This document shows, in pieces, positions 33,226-44,869 of a stretch of DNA of 64,000 nucleotides; position 1 is the stretch's first letter, and the number at the start of each line of letters is the position of its first letter. Origin of the DNA: Combretum micranthum (lineage: Eukaryota > Streptophyta > Magnoliopsida > Myrtales > Combretaceae); assembly GCA_024138025.1 (NCBI GenBank), contig JAMXBD010002257.1, positions 124,001 through 188,000 of the forward strand, written 5' to 3'. A program made the position numbers and the translations under genes. Below the pieces are notes generated by a model. The model saw only the letters and a program-made list of their open reading frames with translations, was not told where the DNA came from and searched no databases.

Positions 33226-33576
33226 TATTTATCACCATGTAAATGATGTAATAGTGCTTATTAACGACTTGAAGCACCTGAAAAACAAGGTTTTATTTAA
33301 ATTCAAGTACAATTTTCTATTACCCAAAAGTGAGCAACACAAAATTGAATCAACATCTCTTAGAGTAGCTTGTAAAGTAGCATTTGCATTCACAGGACAT
33401 GCCTGATGCCTCAAACACTTTCAAGTGATTCAACGTTGATGGATAATAACTATTGAGAGAGGGATCCTACTAATAATCCAAGTCAACACGAAGTACTGTT
33501 TTCGAAATCCTTTTTAGCAAATCCATCTCTGCTATTCTTGAATTAATGCACTTCCATGGTCAATGGAGGGGGATAC

Positions 33577-33790
33577 TTTTGATGTGTTATTTCGAACAAA
33601 GACTTTTGCCTCTGGCACTGCTACCAGCACATGCCATTCCACCCACCATAACCATGTCAACAAAACGTTACATGAGTAATGGGTATGTGATCCAAATCTA
33701 AAGCCTTTTTGTGTGTTATTTTGGACAAAGACTTGTGCCCTTAACATTGCTACTAGCACATGCAATTTCCACCCACCATACCCATATCAT
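33577..33790. repeat. Two-copy direct repeat, unit about 85 bp, spaced 130 bp
   Basis: 33577-33661 and 33707-33790 share TGTGTTATTT, ACAAAGACTT and TGCTA-CAGCACATGC-ATT-CCACCCACCATA. No protein domain is evident in either. Confidence 0.65.
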
Positions 33791-35064
33791 GAGTGTTAAT
33801 CAAACATTGCATAAATTTATTTGTATTATGTTAAGATTCTATTATTCACTAAGCTTTTTGTGCTTACGCTCCATAAGATTGTTGTTTACAGGAATTAAGA
33901 AGGAAGGACCATGACTCAAGGAGTTGGATCTAGTTTAGGTATTAAAGAAATTTGATTTTGAATTGGAGGAAGAATGTTTGTATTGTATTGAACTTTTAAA
34001 GAGACTAATGATGTAATGGTTTGAGCCAATGTTATATAGACTTTCTAAGATCTTTTGTTCAAGTGTAATGTTAAAGTCTTTGAAAGACAAAGTTGTAAAT
34101 TTATGTTGTAATTATTCATGGCTTTTGTAAAGCCATTCTTATATGTGATTTATTTATATGCAATAACTATTTCTTGTTCTAATCAACCTCGATCCTATTT
34201 AAATTTCCATGCAATAATGTATTCTAATGGATTTACATTCATGTAGCTTTCGGAAAGCCTCAGATAGATTAAAATAATTGTCCTTGACTTTTGTTTGTTA
34301 CATGCTATGTAGACACTACTAAGGTACCCAATGGGGGTGTGATAATTTAGTATTGCATGTTTAGATTTTAGCAACTTTTTTTCAAGTGTCTATCATTATC
34401 CTATCATTAAATTAAACATCTGTCAAATATTATTTAACAAAGATGCTGAATCACACATACTTTGAAAATACATGCACTAATTTGTCAAAATTTAAAGACG
34501 AGATACCAAATTGCTAAAAATTAAAAGTATAGACACTTGACCTATCTTTATGCCAATTCAATAACTAAGAAACACCACTATTGTGGAAATATGACTCACC
34601 ATGATGTTATTTTAAAGAGCCTACCATTAGAAAGGAGGTATTTGCTTTGAGGAAGAGAAACTACCGACAAACAAAGAAAAAAAAAAGAAAAAAAATTATA
34701 CATTGTATTAATATGCTTATAGGGTTGGTTAAAAAGATTTTGAATGTTATATGTCCTTTTTGCCTTCGTTAGTTTATTTATTTTCATTTCTATTTATTAG
34801 GTTATTTCACTTATCAAGAGAAGCCCTAAGTTGTAGTTTGGTGGACACACAAAGAGATAGCTCCCACACATGGTAACTAAAGATGGAGGTTCACTTAGAA
34901 AGTATTAGAACTAAGTTATCCAAATTTAATGCATAGTAGCTAAGTATAAGTAGTATTTAAAATGATAAGTGAGATTGGATCAGAGTTCTTAGATTGGAAT
35001 AAACTTCTCATTCATGTAAAAATGCCTTTTGTGTATATAGAAGAGACATTACTTATTCACCAGT
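33791..35064. other. Intergenic DNA
   Basis: A TTGTTTACAG acceptor-like site at about 33885 is followed by AT-rich, 3'-UTR-like sequence, but no exon could be supported. A diverged repeat at 34480-34560 is the inverted relative of 28740-28810. Confidence 0.35.
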
Positions 35065-35078
35065 GAATTTGTTACGAT

Positions 35079-35922
35079 TAGAGCTGGGCAAGTGGGTTAA
35101 ATGGGCCAACCCGACCCGATCCATGCGGGCTGGTGGGTTAAACGAGCCAACAAATTTTAACCCACTTTAATAAACGGGCCAAAATTTATAACCCTAACCC
35201 AACCCACACAGGCTGGTGGGTTAAACGGGCCAGCCCACTAACTTGACTCATTTAAAATTTAACAAAAGAACTATATTATACTAATAGTCTTATAATTTAA
35301 CGTCATCTCTCATGATTTTTCAAGTGAAAAATACTAATATTAGATACCCCATTTCAACGAAAAAAAATATATTACATTTCCAACTGAATCACCTATTACA
35401 TTTGCTTTCTCACCACGTGGATTTGTGTCTTATTCATCATTCATTTCATTTCACGGCCGAACAGTATAGAGACATGTGCCATTGTTGACATCTGTTTAGG
35501 ACTATTCAAAATCGTAGGCCACTGTGCTCGTTAGTGGGCTATATTTTATCCTTTTGGTAAATGTTTCTTTACTTCAAGATTGCTTATTTGCTTGTGATCG
35601 GGGATGGAGGTTCATAGATTTTTATCAATAACATATTTATAATTTATTTATATTATATCTAATAAGTTTATAAATAAAATTATTATTTTTTATCAGTATA
35701 TATTTTTTAATAAATATTAATTTAAAAATAATAAAAATATAATATTAAAAAAAAAGTGGGCCAACCCGGCTCGTTGCGGGTTAACCCGCTTTAACTCGTA
35801 GGTTAAACGGGCTAGGTTTTTTTAGCCCGCTTTTAAACGGGTTGAAAAAAATGAACCTAACCCGTTTTAAAAGTGGGTTAAACGGGCTAACCCACGGGTT
35901 ATGGCCCATTTGTCCAGCTCTA
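35079..35922. mobile_element. hAT-type non-autonomous DNA transposon, 844 bp
   Basis: The ends TAGAGCTGGGCAAGTGGG and its inverted counterpart (right end CCCATTTGTCCAGCTCTA) match with few differences. Perfect 8-bp target duplications GTTACGAT lie at 35071-35078 and 35923-35930. The subterminal regions are full of GGGTTAAACGGGC-type motifs in both orientations, as is common in plant hAT elements. No transposase is encoded. It landed eight bases inside the left TRIM LTR. Confidence 0.92.
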
Positions 35923-36206
35923 GTTACGATCGCACATTGATTCCTCAAATAATTGAGGAATGGTACTCAAACTTGAGGGGTTCTCCTACTTGATGGGTTA
36001 GTTTTTTGGGTTGGGTCATCCTTTAGGCTTGTGTACCTAACATTTGGTGTTCTCGTTGAGAGTGTCGATGCCAGTGGAAGTGGTAACCTAATAAGGTGCA
36101 ACTTAGGAAAAGGGCTACCTAGGAAATGGCTTCCTGGCAAAGAAGGATAGAGTGAAAGTCGTCGGAGTAGGCTGTCAAGGACGTCAGCTTCTCAAGAAGT
36201 GGGCAA

Positions 36207-36328
36207 TGTTATGATCCCATATTATTTTCTTAAGCAATTGGAGAATGGTACTTAAGCTTAAGTGGTTCACCTATTCGATAGGCTAGTGTTTTGTGTTGTG
36301 CTTTTCCTTTAGGCTTGTGTACCTAATA
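36207..36328 (+). repeat. Right LTR of the TRIM
   Basis: 122 bp, TGTTATGATCC through GGCTTGTGTACCTAATA. It pairs with the interrupted left LTR ending at 36042. Confidence 0.75.
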
Positions 36329-36333
36329 GAATT

Positions 36334-37778
36334 CTTACTCTCCTTGAAGTTTCTCTCTTTATACTAAGTGTGTTGTGAGTGTATTTTGGTTAGCTTTGCA
36401 CTCTTAACTAGTTATAGAGCATCTAAGTGTGGTGCATCTGGAAGGTAGCCGGATCACTTAACTTAAAATTTGTAAGTTTTTCTAACGTCATGAAATTCCT
36501 TTATTATGAATGATGAGTTAATTTGCAACAACTAAAAATTAGGGTAAAGTGGAACAAATTAGTTAAAAAATGAGATTCTATCCATACTTTATTTAGTAAG
36601 TTCAAGTTTTTAAATTTTGAAATTAATATATATTTGGTTTTAAAATTTGAAATTAATATCTATTTATGTGATTCTATAACCACCCTAAAACCTAAACCTC
36701 GTAGAACTTATAGGGTGTCTTATAAAACTTGTAAATTCATAGATTACGATTTGATAATGTTGAATTTTTTAGGTAAATTTTCGATAAAATGAATCTCTAA
36801 ATGTTTATAACAGTTCAGAAGGGTAAATTCTAGACAATATATAATAGGTACTAATACATGCACACTTAAATCTGTGGAGGGATAAAAAAATATCATATTA
36901 TTTATTTAGGTTTAACTATTAGGTTAGGTTATAAGGCTTAGTGAGTTAGGTTCATGTGTTGGGATGACTTTAGGAGATTTAGTGTTGGTTTAGTTGGCTT
37001 AAAATAAGGTTAATTAAACTATGCATCTAACTTCTTTCAAGCAAGTTCATGTAGATAGAAGGATAAATACTAACATCTACCCATAGTAAGCTCATTCAAG
37101 ACAAGCATAAAATAAGCTTATTCTCTTTCATATGTTAATTACTCAAATGATCTGATGGTTGTTATCTATTCCAAGCATCAATGAATATTTAGTTACTACT
37201 CCTCATTTGTGACCTCTAGGGAGAGAAAGCAAACAACATTCTATAGAAAAAGCTCCATTCTTGAAGATCAAATTGGCAAATAGCATATTTTAGTCGCTTA
37301 AGAACTGTAAGATTGATGCATAAAGCTTCCTTATCTATTACTTATACATTTGAGACATGGAGGCTGTATATTCTTCATCCATGTTGTTCTCTCTAAATCA
37401 TTTCACAAGATATCATCTACTCTCCATTACTTTGATGTCATATGTAAAGACCTTGTGTGATACACGCATGATCACTACAACAAAAAACCCCACATCTATA
37501 ATATCTAAAGAAGAATATTTTTTATATTTTAAAACCATATTTATACTTTTATATACATGCATGAATTTTTTTTTTCATGTCATTATTATTGCCATAATTA
37601 AGTATTTTATATTTTTCATTTACCTAACTAATATTCTCTTTTATCTTTTTAAAAATAAATTTGTTGTCTCCAATACTAAATCCTCAATACTGGCTAATTC
37701 ATGAAAAATTGTATATGCATAGATAAATATATTACATGTCCTTTAAAATAGGTTGGTCATAAATTTATGAATTAGAAA
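36334..37778. other. AT-rich intergenic DNA
   Basis: No supported gene. The 115-codon ORF at 37357-37704 is T-rich and hydrophobic by composition, without a recognisable domain. Confidence 0.4.
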
Positions 37779-38002
37779 GGGTTAATGTCACAAATGACAC
37801 CTGACCTTTGATAAAATATATAATTAGATACCTAAACTTTAAAATTTATCAATTTAGTATCAAACTTTGAAATTGATTAATTTTGTATCAAAAAACCTTT
37901 TTGTGTACGCTAATAATATCTCTATAGGTACTAATTTGATCAATTTTAATATTTAAGTACCTAATTGCATATTTTATCAAATTTCAGATAACATTATCCT
38001 AA
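37779..38002. mobile_element. MITE with inverted arms of about 75-80 bp
   Basis: The left arm GGGTTAATGTCACAAATG... is matched by the reverse complement of the right arm (TTAGGATAATGTTATC...). The match continues through TTTGATAAAATAT and AATTAG-TACCTAAA. The element is about 224 bp with no ORF. A target duplication was not evident. Confidence 0.6.
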
Positions 38003-40613
38003 TTATTACCTTTTAACTAGGGTGGATATAATAGATCGATAAATTGCATCAAAATGTATCAATATTTGTGGGTAGGTTCATTTAAGTATCAACGTTTTGT
38101 GTTGTTTGAAAAAGTATAAATATTTTATAAAGTAAATCAAATGATATATCAACGTTTTGCAAAATTCATTTGGGTTATTAAGGTTTAGGTTCGTTTTCAA
38201 TTTACTTTTTTTAATTTTCTTAATGCTCAATTATTAATACTATTCGAAACGTTGATAGCCCTCAAACATTGATATCTTTTTTAACTACTCAAAATATTTA
38301 TACTTTAAATAAAATTGAAATGAAATTAGCATCAAACATTGATAATTCTTCAAATAATTTATCCAAGATAACATTTTCTTTTATGAAAATAGAAAAAAAT
38401 ATTTATTAATACTAATAAACTACCGACGTTACTAAATAATTTAATTGGCACAATACCTCTGCCCGTGCCGGTTTCGTAAGCAAGTACCTCCCAGAAGCGT
38501 ATTTCTGGATTTGATGTGATGCCGTCGTTCTCGTTGGTCTCTCTGAATGACCATGACAATGCCTAGTGATTCTTAGCCTCCAAGGTTTTCCGTCTGTCCC
38601 TGCTCTCAACGACGGTCGACAAAGACTCCTTGTCGGCTTGTCCCTTTCTTAAACCCATCAAACACCCTCACCTCATAATAATATTATTATTATTGTTATG
38701 GTCGTCGTCATTTTAATTTATTATGACTATTAAAAAAAGTCGGTTCCCTTTCCTATTAAAAAAATCAGGGCCGTTTTGTTTGGATAAACTACAGCTACAA
38801 AAGAAATATTACCATTGCATAGAGATTGCATTAAGCCCTTAGATACAATCTCAAGTAATCTGTTTTTTTTTTTTTTTTATTAATATAAAACTTTGATTAC
38901 CTTCAAAACTAATTTATAATTTAACTTGACATATTTGGACCTTAGAAATATGAATCCGAGTTAGGAATCTAAACTTGGTGATGAATCATCCTAATAGATA
39001 ATAATAAGTATATAATGGATATATCGGTACAAGTTGGAATCTCCTCTCCTTGTATAGTCACGAGGAAGAAAAAAAGAAAAAGAAAAAGAAAACACATATG
39101 GTATTGCATTAGAAAAATAAATTCAAAATGAGCATTTTTCAATGGCTTTTGATAATTGTAATAATTTCAAAGGAGTCATTAATTATATGTATCTCAGCAT
39201 CAAATGAAGAAAAAATTACATTAGCCAAAGAAGTAAAAATTGCAAGTTGGAGAACAAGCCCACTGAGCTCATAGCAAATTTTCCAAGCTTTGTAGCAAAT
39301 TTTGAGAATTTATATTTATGATATCTTATTTATAAATATATGATTATAACATGAAAAATTAATTTTTATTGATACATATCATGACTTTTATTTGTTATTT
39401 TTATTTAAAAATAATCAAAGTATTAAAATATTTAAATAGAAAATGAGATAAGTTTGACCTGGAAAAAAAAATTGTTTATATAAATTATCGAGTTCAAACT
39501 CGGGTTTTAGGATTGATAAGAAATTTTGCTTGGATTCATTCTTAATAATTTTTATATGACCATGGTAGAGTCAGAATCTTGAAAAGCTTATCTCGAATCG
39601 ATTAGACTAATTCATAACGTTACTTGCTAGTCGTATATAAAGCTATTAAATTATTTAAAACGAAGAGATAAGGATTATGGTATATTTTTCATTTCTAAAA
39701 GCAATCTAACATTGGAAAATACTTTATCTCATTGCTTTTATAATTAGTTTAATAATTAGATAATTAACTAAACAAGATTATAGAAATGCTAATACTTGCT
39801 CTACATATACATATACTTGCCAAGGAATATAGAGCAAATCCACCATATGGGCACAATTATGGTTCAGCTGAGCAATAATATCATAAATAGACTTCATTCA
39901 GTAATTAATGAAACAGTCATAAGTCATAATGTCATAATCATACGTTTGTCTAAGGAAAAGAGATATAATAAATTCAAAAAGTTCAATGAAAGAAGTAAAG
40001 TACAGATAGAAAGTTGTTTACTTCGTGACACATAAGTTCTTTTTGGAATGACAGTCTGAACTATTCTAGAATTAATAAAGTCACATGCATGACAAGAAAT
40101 ATTTGAAATATATAACCATCTAACTTATTTAATTAATTAGTTTATTGTTATGTTTAATTATTTATTTATATTATTATTGATAAATCATCCCTGACAGTAT
40201 CAACATTTTAAATAGTTAAAAAGAAGAATAAGTGTTTTATAAAAGTGAATCATACGAAATATTAATGTTTCATAAGATTCATTTAAAGTATCAATATTTG
40301 GATGATATCTAGCGTTGCCGTACATCCTTGCAGGTTAAAAATCCGATTTTTCAAAGAGAAAACTCATCCTATGGTCGGGGTCAATTTAGTTAACCAATGT
40401 TGGATTAAGTCAATAACAATGAGGAGAACCGCACTCAGCATCCCCTGCTCTCATGCCTTGAAATTCGTTTATCTAAAAATCTTACTATGGATTCGCATAA
40501 AGTTCTATATTGATTACTTAAAAAATGGACCCAATTTCTTTTTTTTCCTAAAAAAGATAGAAATGAAAAATCCAAAATATGGAAATTTTAGTTTATTTTA
40601 AGGAAGTACTAAC
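38003..40613. other. AT-rich intergenic DNA with a small GC-rich islet
   Basis: At about 38030-38350 and 40180-40310, TATCAACGTTTTG-type phrases repeat and belong to a dispersed non-coding family. The islet at 38412-38660 is distinctly GC-richer, and its minus strand has overlapping short ORFs (31 and 65 codons) with no recognised family. It could be an exon relic. Nothing else was identified. Confidence 0.35.
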
Positions 40614-41064
40614 TGGTTTTGAAGATGCCATCCGGATAAATTGGCTGCTTCCTTCAGAGCTGCCCTCCATCCCTGCTCCTTTCCGCGATTTTTGTCTTCT
40701 TCTCATGAAAAGCTAGAGCTTCTCCAAACTCTTCAGTCTGGTTTCGCACCTCAATTGGATCAACGCCAATGAAAACGGGCCGAACCATCTGCCCTTTTGA
40801 TTCCTTGTAGCTCATGATATAAAGGAGCTCGTCCAAGCACCATGTGGAAGTGGCATAGTGTTTGGAGAATACAATAATAGAGAGCCTGGATTCTTCAATT
40901 GCTTTGATAAGTGAGCTTGAGATTTCTTCTCCTCTTTTGAGCTCATTGCCTATAAACACCATTATGCCTTTCCGGCAGAGAGCTTCATGGAGATGGCTTG
41001 TGAAGCCATTGCCAGTATCTTCACCTCGAAAACTGATAACGACATCATGACTTGGTGAATCCAT
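40614..41064 (-). pseudogene. TIR-domain exon with one frameshift
   Basis: The start ATG 41064-41062 reads MDSPSHDVVISFRGEDTGNG, a typical plant TIR opening. An upstream in-frame Met at 41172 would add 36 residues not seen in the family. Motifs follow in order: LHEALCRKGIMVFI, RGEEISSSLIKAIEESRLSI, IVFSKHYATSTWCLDELL (with the catalytic-type Glu) and RPVFIGVDPIEVRNQ. About 40,690 one base is missing, and the TIR end WRAALKEAANLSGW is found in the next frame before a GTTAGT donor at 40613. Restoring the base would give the phase-2 exon end used by the other TIR exons here. No linker, NB-ARC or LRR exon was found to the left. Functionally it would be an immune-signalling NADase domain, but this copy is broken. 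Confidence 0.85.
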
Positions 41065-41239
41065 TTTTTGGGCAGAGAAAGAAGTAGAACAAGAAGCAAC
41101 AATGTCATCTAGGATGTTGAAGTTTTTATAGAAAATATGGGCCACTGTATGCGCTAGTTTGCTTTCGTTCATTCTGCTTTTACATAAAATAATGCTGCAC
41201 TCGTTTTTGCTTTACACATAAATAATATTATACTCTTCC

Positions 41240-41265
41240 ATAACATTGGTTCTATAAAAGTAACC
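41240..41265 (-). promoter_or_regulatory. Possible TATA box of the minus-strand TIR locus
   Basis: The minus strand reads CTTTTATAGAACC about 190 bp upstream of the TIR start codon. Position fits a core promoter. There is no other support. Confidence 0.3.
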
Positions 41266-41370
41266 GTGATTTCCAGGAAAGATATGCTAACACAGGAAAA
41301 GCGCGGATTCCCGTTTGTATTTCGGTGAAGCAAAAAGGAAATGGACTCGAAGTAATGACCATTTTTAAAT

Positions 41371-41409
41371 CTAGGAATTGATGACTTCATGATGACTCGG
41401 CGCAATCAA
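41371..41409 (-). pseudogene. Relic of a second TIR start
   Basis: The minus strand reads LIAPSHHEVINS then stop, parallel to MDSPSHDVVIS of the neighbouring TIR exon. The adjoining 41410-41460 repeats that exon's leader (GAACAA-AGAAGCAACAATGTCAT). A local duplication has decayed here. Confidence 0.5.
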
Positions 41410-41469
41410 CTTTTGGGTAGAACAAGGTTGTAGAAGAACAACAAGAAGCAACAATGTCATGCTCATCCT

Positions 41470-44300
41470 AGATACACATCATTAAGAAAAAGTTTGCTTC
41501 AATTGATAGGAAAAGAAAAGGTTTACTTCGTATTATAAACAGCGTGTTATATGTATACAATATATAAACACCAATAAAATTTATATACGTATATGTATAT
41601 GTGTATCTAATGTGCAAATTATATGATTCATGGTTATTTTCATATCACAAGTTCTTCTTTGTACACATCAAAATTTTATTAATACTTATATGATACGTGT
41701 AATCTATTTATCCACTTAATTCTAAAAGATGTTTTATTTTAATTATTTTTTCTCTTTTAATAGTTATTTAATGGTTTCTTATTTCATCATTGCATATTGG
41801 ATAAATTGCAGTTGATGATTTTGTTCGGTTCGATAACCACACTTGTTTTATTTTATTTGAGAAATTATAATTTTATTTTCGAAATTGAAAATTGGAAACT
41901 TTTATGTCGTCCAGATTCTATCAGTAACCCCACTTGTTTTGATTTAGATATATATAATTCTGTCCTGCCCCACAACATGGGGTACGAATGGGAAACCGGG
42001 ACTTATATATGGGCAACCAGGAAAGGAAAACGAAAGGTTAGAGACACAACCTAGTACATGCTTGGTTTGGTGCTTTTAGCTAGATTCTAGGATGTTTCGA
42101 AGTTGTATTGCTTCGTGCCGATTATTTGATCGATCGGAACCTTTTCTTTTTTTTTTTTTTTTATCTTTCTACTTATGTATTTGATAGTTCTTACCTATTT
42201 ATATATAGTACACATTTTTAATAGTACTATTTCGTGTTATTATATTTGACGAAATATTACTTTTTGTGACATTACGGTTTGGCTAATATCTCTATTATTA
42301 CTTTCCATGAGAACCACGTCACTTTGTGGTCGACTTTTAACGCTTACAAATTATTGAGAAAAGAAAATTGATGAGTATCCCTTTGATCTATATATTATAA
42401 TATATAATTTATCATGATATTCTATTATTTATCATGTATAATATTAATTTGTGAGGTTTTTTTTATTATAATATCTATTTGATATTAATTTATGCAATAA
42501 TTATATTTAATAAAAAGCAATCAATTTTTTTTTAATTATAATTATTCAATGCTGATTTTCCATATATTTCATTAAAAATCATATTTTTTATTTTCTTATA
42601 AAATGGCAAAAAAACACATTAAATTAATCTCGCATAGGTTATTCAATTTTTCTTTTTTTTTTTTGTTTTTATTTTTTTCCAAAAGGTCTTTATTATTGTA
42701 TACTTCATTAACAATACATTTTTATTATTCATATTCTATGTCTCCTATTATTTAAGAAACATATATTTGTATACGGAATAATATTTACAAAAGGATAATT
42801 TTAAATGAAAAATTTTCTGCTGAAATTTGAAATGTAAAAGAATAGTGATATTAAGGTTTTACAAGATTTTTATGAGAGTTTAGAGATAATATGGTTAGTT
42901 GTTTGGATTAACAATTTGATTAGGGCCTTAGGATGTAATTAGATGTCAAATAGGCTTAGAAATTAGTTAGATTAATTTAGGAATTTAATTTAGCAAATTT
43001 GAAGATGGTGAAATAAGTTTAGCTAGATAGGTGGTTGGATATGTATTTGATTAAATATCGGGTGTTGAGAAATTTAGGTATTGAATTTGTTAAGAATTAT
43101 TGAAATGAGGAAAATTGGAAAAATTGAGAAATTATAATTTAGGTAGATAGTTAATTTGATATTTGGGTTTGATTTGAATTATTTGATATGATAAAAAAGG
43201 AAATTATGATAAAAAAGGAAATTATGTGGTTTAATCTCTATTTTCATTGGAAATCAATTACTAGCTTGAAATTGTTAATTCACCTAATCATACTATATAA
43301 TTTACTTAGTTAAATTATCTAGCTTAAATTTCTACTTTAGGTTTTTATTTGATTCAAATTTTCTTATATTTTATATAATCTAATTCACATATTTTTAATT
43401 AACATAGTGAAATTCAGGATAATTCAATAAAATACGAAAAAATAAATCGATTTTTATAGATCATTAAACTATACAGCTAGATCACAAATAAAAGTCTATT
43501 ATTGTCTTTCTAGCCTCTTAATCATTGCATGAGGCATGTATCTTATAATCCAAGTGAAGCAATGGTAACATACATCTCAAACGGTTATCAACTATTGCAT
43601 CGACATAGGTGCAGGACTCTGTCTAAAGTTAATGCATACATATGTGGCTTTGAACTAATGCGCATTGACATAGGTGCAAGAGCCTGTCTTAAGGTAATAC
43701 ATACGTATATAGCTTTGAACTACTACGCATTGGGATATGTGATTGCATGTTTTAGGTATTTTCTAGTTGGGATTTTCAGTGATCATAATTAGTGGGCCGC
43801 AATAGACAAAAAGTAGTAAAATCATTGCTTTAAATATAAATACCGCGATCGATCCCAATGCAAGTAGTGGGATTTGGTGGGTCTAAATCTAAAAGAATTA
43901 ATCAATAAATATGGTACACCACGTATTCTTGTGAATAGGAGATAAATACAATTATATTTTAAACAAATAATAAAAATAGTGTATAGTTTTAGCATTTATT
44001 TGGATTGTTTGATTTTTATCTATATCATATTTATATCAAATCTATATCTATAACTTATCTGTATTATTCATCATATTTGTATTATATTTATTTAATATGT
44101 GTACAAGAAAAACTTTAATTTTTTTTATCCATTTCTAAATAAACTGTTAATTTACGTGAAGTATGAGGCTGGATGAGTCTTTTTTTCTGGCCAAGTTTTT
44201 TATTTCAGTATTTACGTCTACCATGACTTGTTGCCAGTAAACATAATTAGTTTAATCTTCCAACCTATCATTTTCGGGTCTAAAACTTCTAGAGATGAGC
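41470..44300. other. Intergenic DNA between divergent TIR loci
   Basis: AT-rich. It contains a two-copy tandem repeat (period 65 bp) at about 43600-43735. An 85-codon ORF at 41797-42054 with a hydrophobic start and no recognised family is left uncalled. Confidence 0.4.
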
Positions 44301-44396
44301 GAGCTTATTTTATAACGTCTTACTTTGAGACAACAAACACAAGCACATACGCACACAGAGTAATATTCATCCAGAAAATCCTTTCATCTCATTCCA
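44300..44396 (+). promoter_or_regulatory. Core promoter and leader of the TIR-TIR gene
   Basis: A TATA-like CTTATTTTATAACG lies at about 44306. A CA-rich leader (ACAAACACAAGCACATACGC) runs to the ATG at 44397. Confidence 0.35.
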
Positions 44397-44869
44397 ATGG
44401 CTGCCGTGAAGGGGATCCACGACGTGTTCTTTTCCTTTCATGGAAAAGATATGCGAAATAAATTCACCATTGACCTCTGCTCTGCTCTCAAAAATGCCAA
44501 CGTAAACACAAAATTCATGGATAGCAGTATACCTAGAGGAGACCATATCTCTCCTTCCTTTATCCATGGCCTCCAAACCTCTAGAATTGCCATCATTGTC
44601 TTCTCTACCAACTTTTTTAACTCCGATAGGTGTCTGGATGGGGTGGTTAAGATCCTTCAGTGCAAACATTCTGGAAGACAGCTAACAGTTTTTCCTATTT
44701 TCTTCCACGTGGATCCATTGGATTTTCAGGATCAGACAGGAGTCTTTCAGCTCAGATTTGCAAAGTTGGAGGAGAAATTCAGGGATGATCTTCACAAGGT
44801 CGAGAGGTGGAGATCGGCTGTACGAGAAGCAGCCGACATAGTCGGTTGGCATATTAAGAAGGATAGCGT
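44397..44869 (+). CDS. Exon 1: TIR1, catalytic Glu replaced by Gly
   Basis: The exon encodes MAAVKGIHDVFFSF through WRSAVREAADIVGWHIKKDS and ends two bases into the next codon before GTAATT. It is co-linear with exon 2 from 45261. The reading frame is intact across the whole TIR fold, despite the E-to-G change and the loss of the preceding Trp (SDRC for SSWC). Confidence 0.8.

Larger units (their letters stand above)
35070..36328 (+). mobile_element. TRIM-like LTR element, interrupted by a hAT-type element
   Basis: Two short LTR-like repeats (35070-35078 plus 35931-36042, about 121 bp, and 36207-36328, 122 bp) both begin TGTTA-GATC and end CCTAA(C/T)A. They enclose a 164-bp non-coding interior. 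The pentamer GAATT flanks both outer ends (35065-35069 and 36329-36333). The sequence just before the right LTR (AAGAAGTGGGCAA) could be the purine tract, giving plus orientation. The primer site was not identified. Without the hAT insertion the element is about 407 bp. The LTRs have diverged, so it is old. Confidence 0.75.

Noticed and set aside
33885..34140. Possible terminal exon after TTGTTTACAG
   Set aside because: The acceptor is plausible, but the exon would be only a few codons and no upstream exon was identified.
40302..40601. 99-codon plus-strand ORF
   Set aside because: Considered as NB-ARC or retroelement debris on either strand. No motif could be matched.
41797..42054. 85-codon ORF with hydrophobic start near the TIR loci
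   Set aside because: It has a membrane-like N-terminus from AT-rich composition. No family or splice context was recognised.
43529..43792. 87-codon ORF
   Set aside because: It is explained by a 65-bp tandem duplication. No protein family was recognised.
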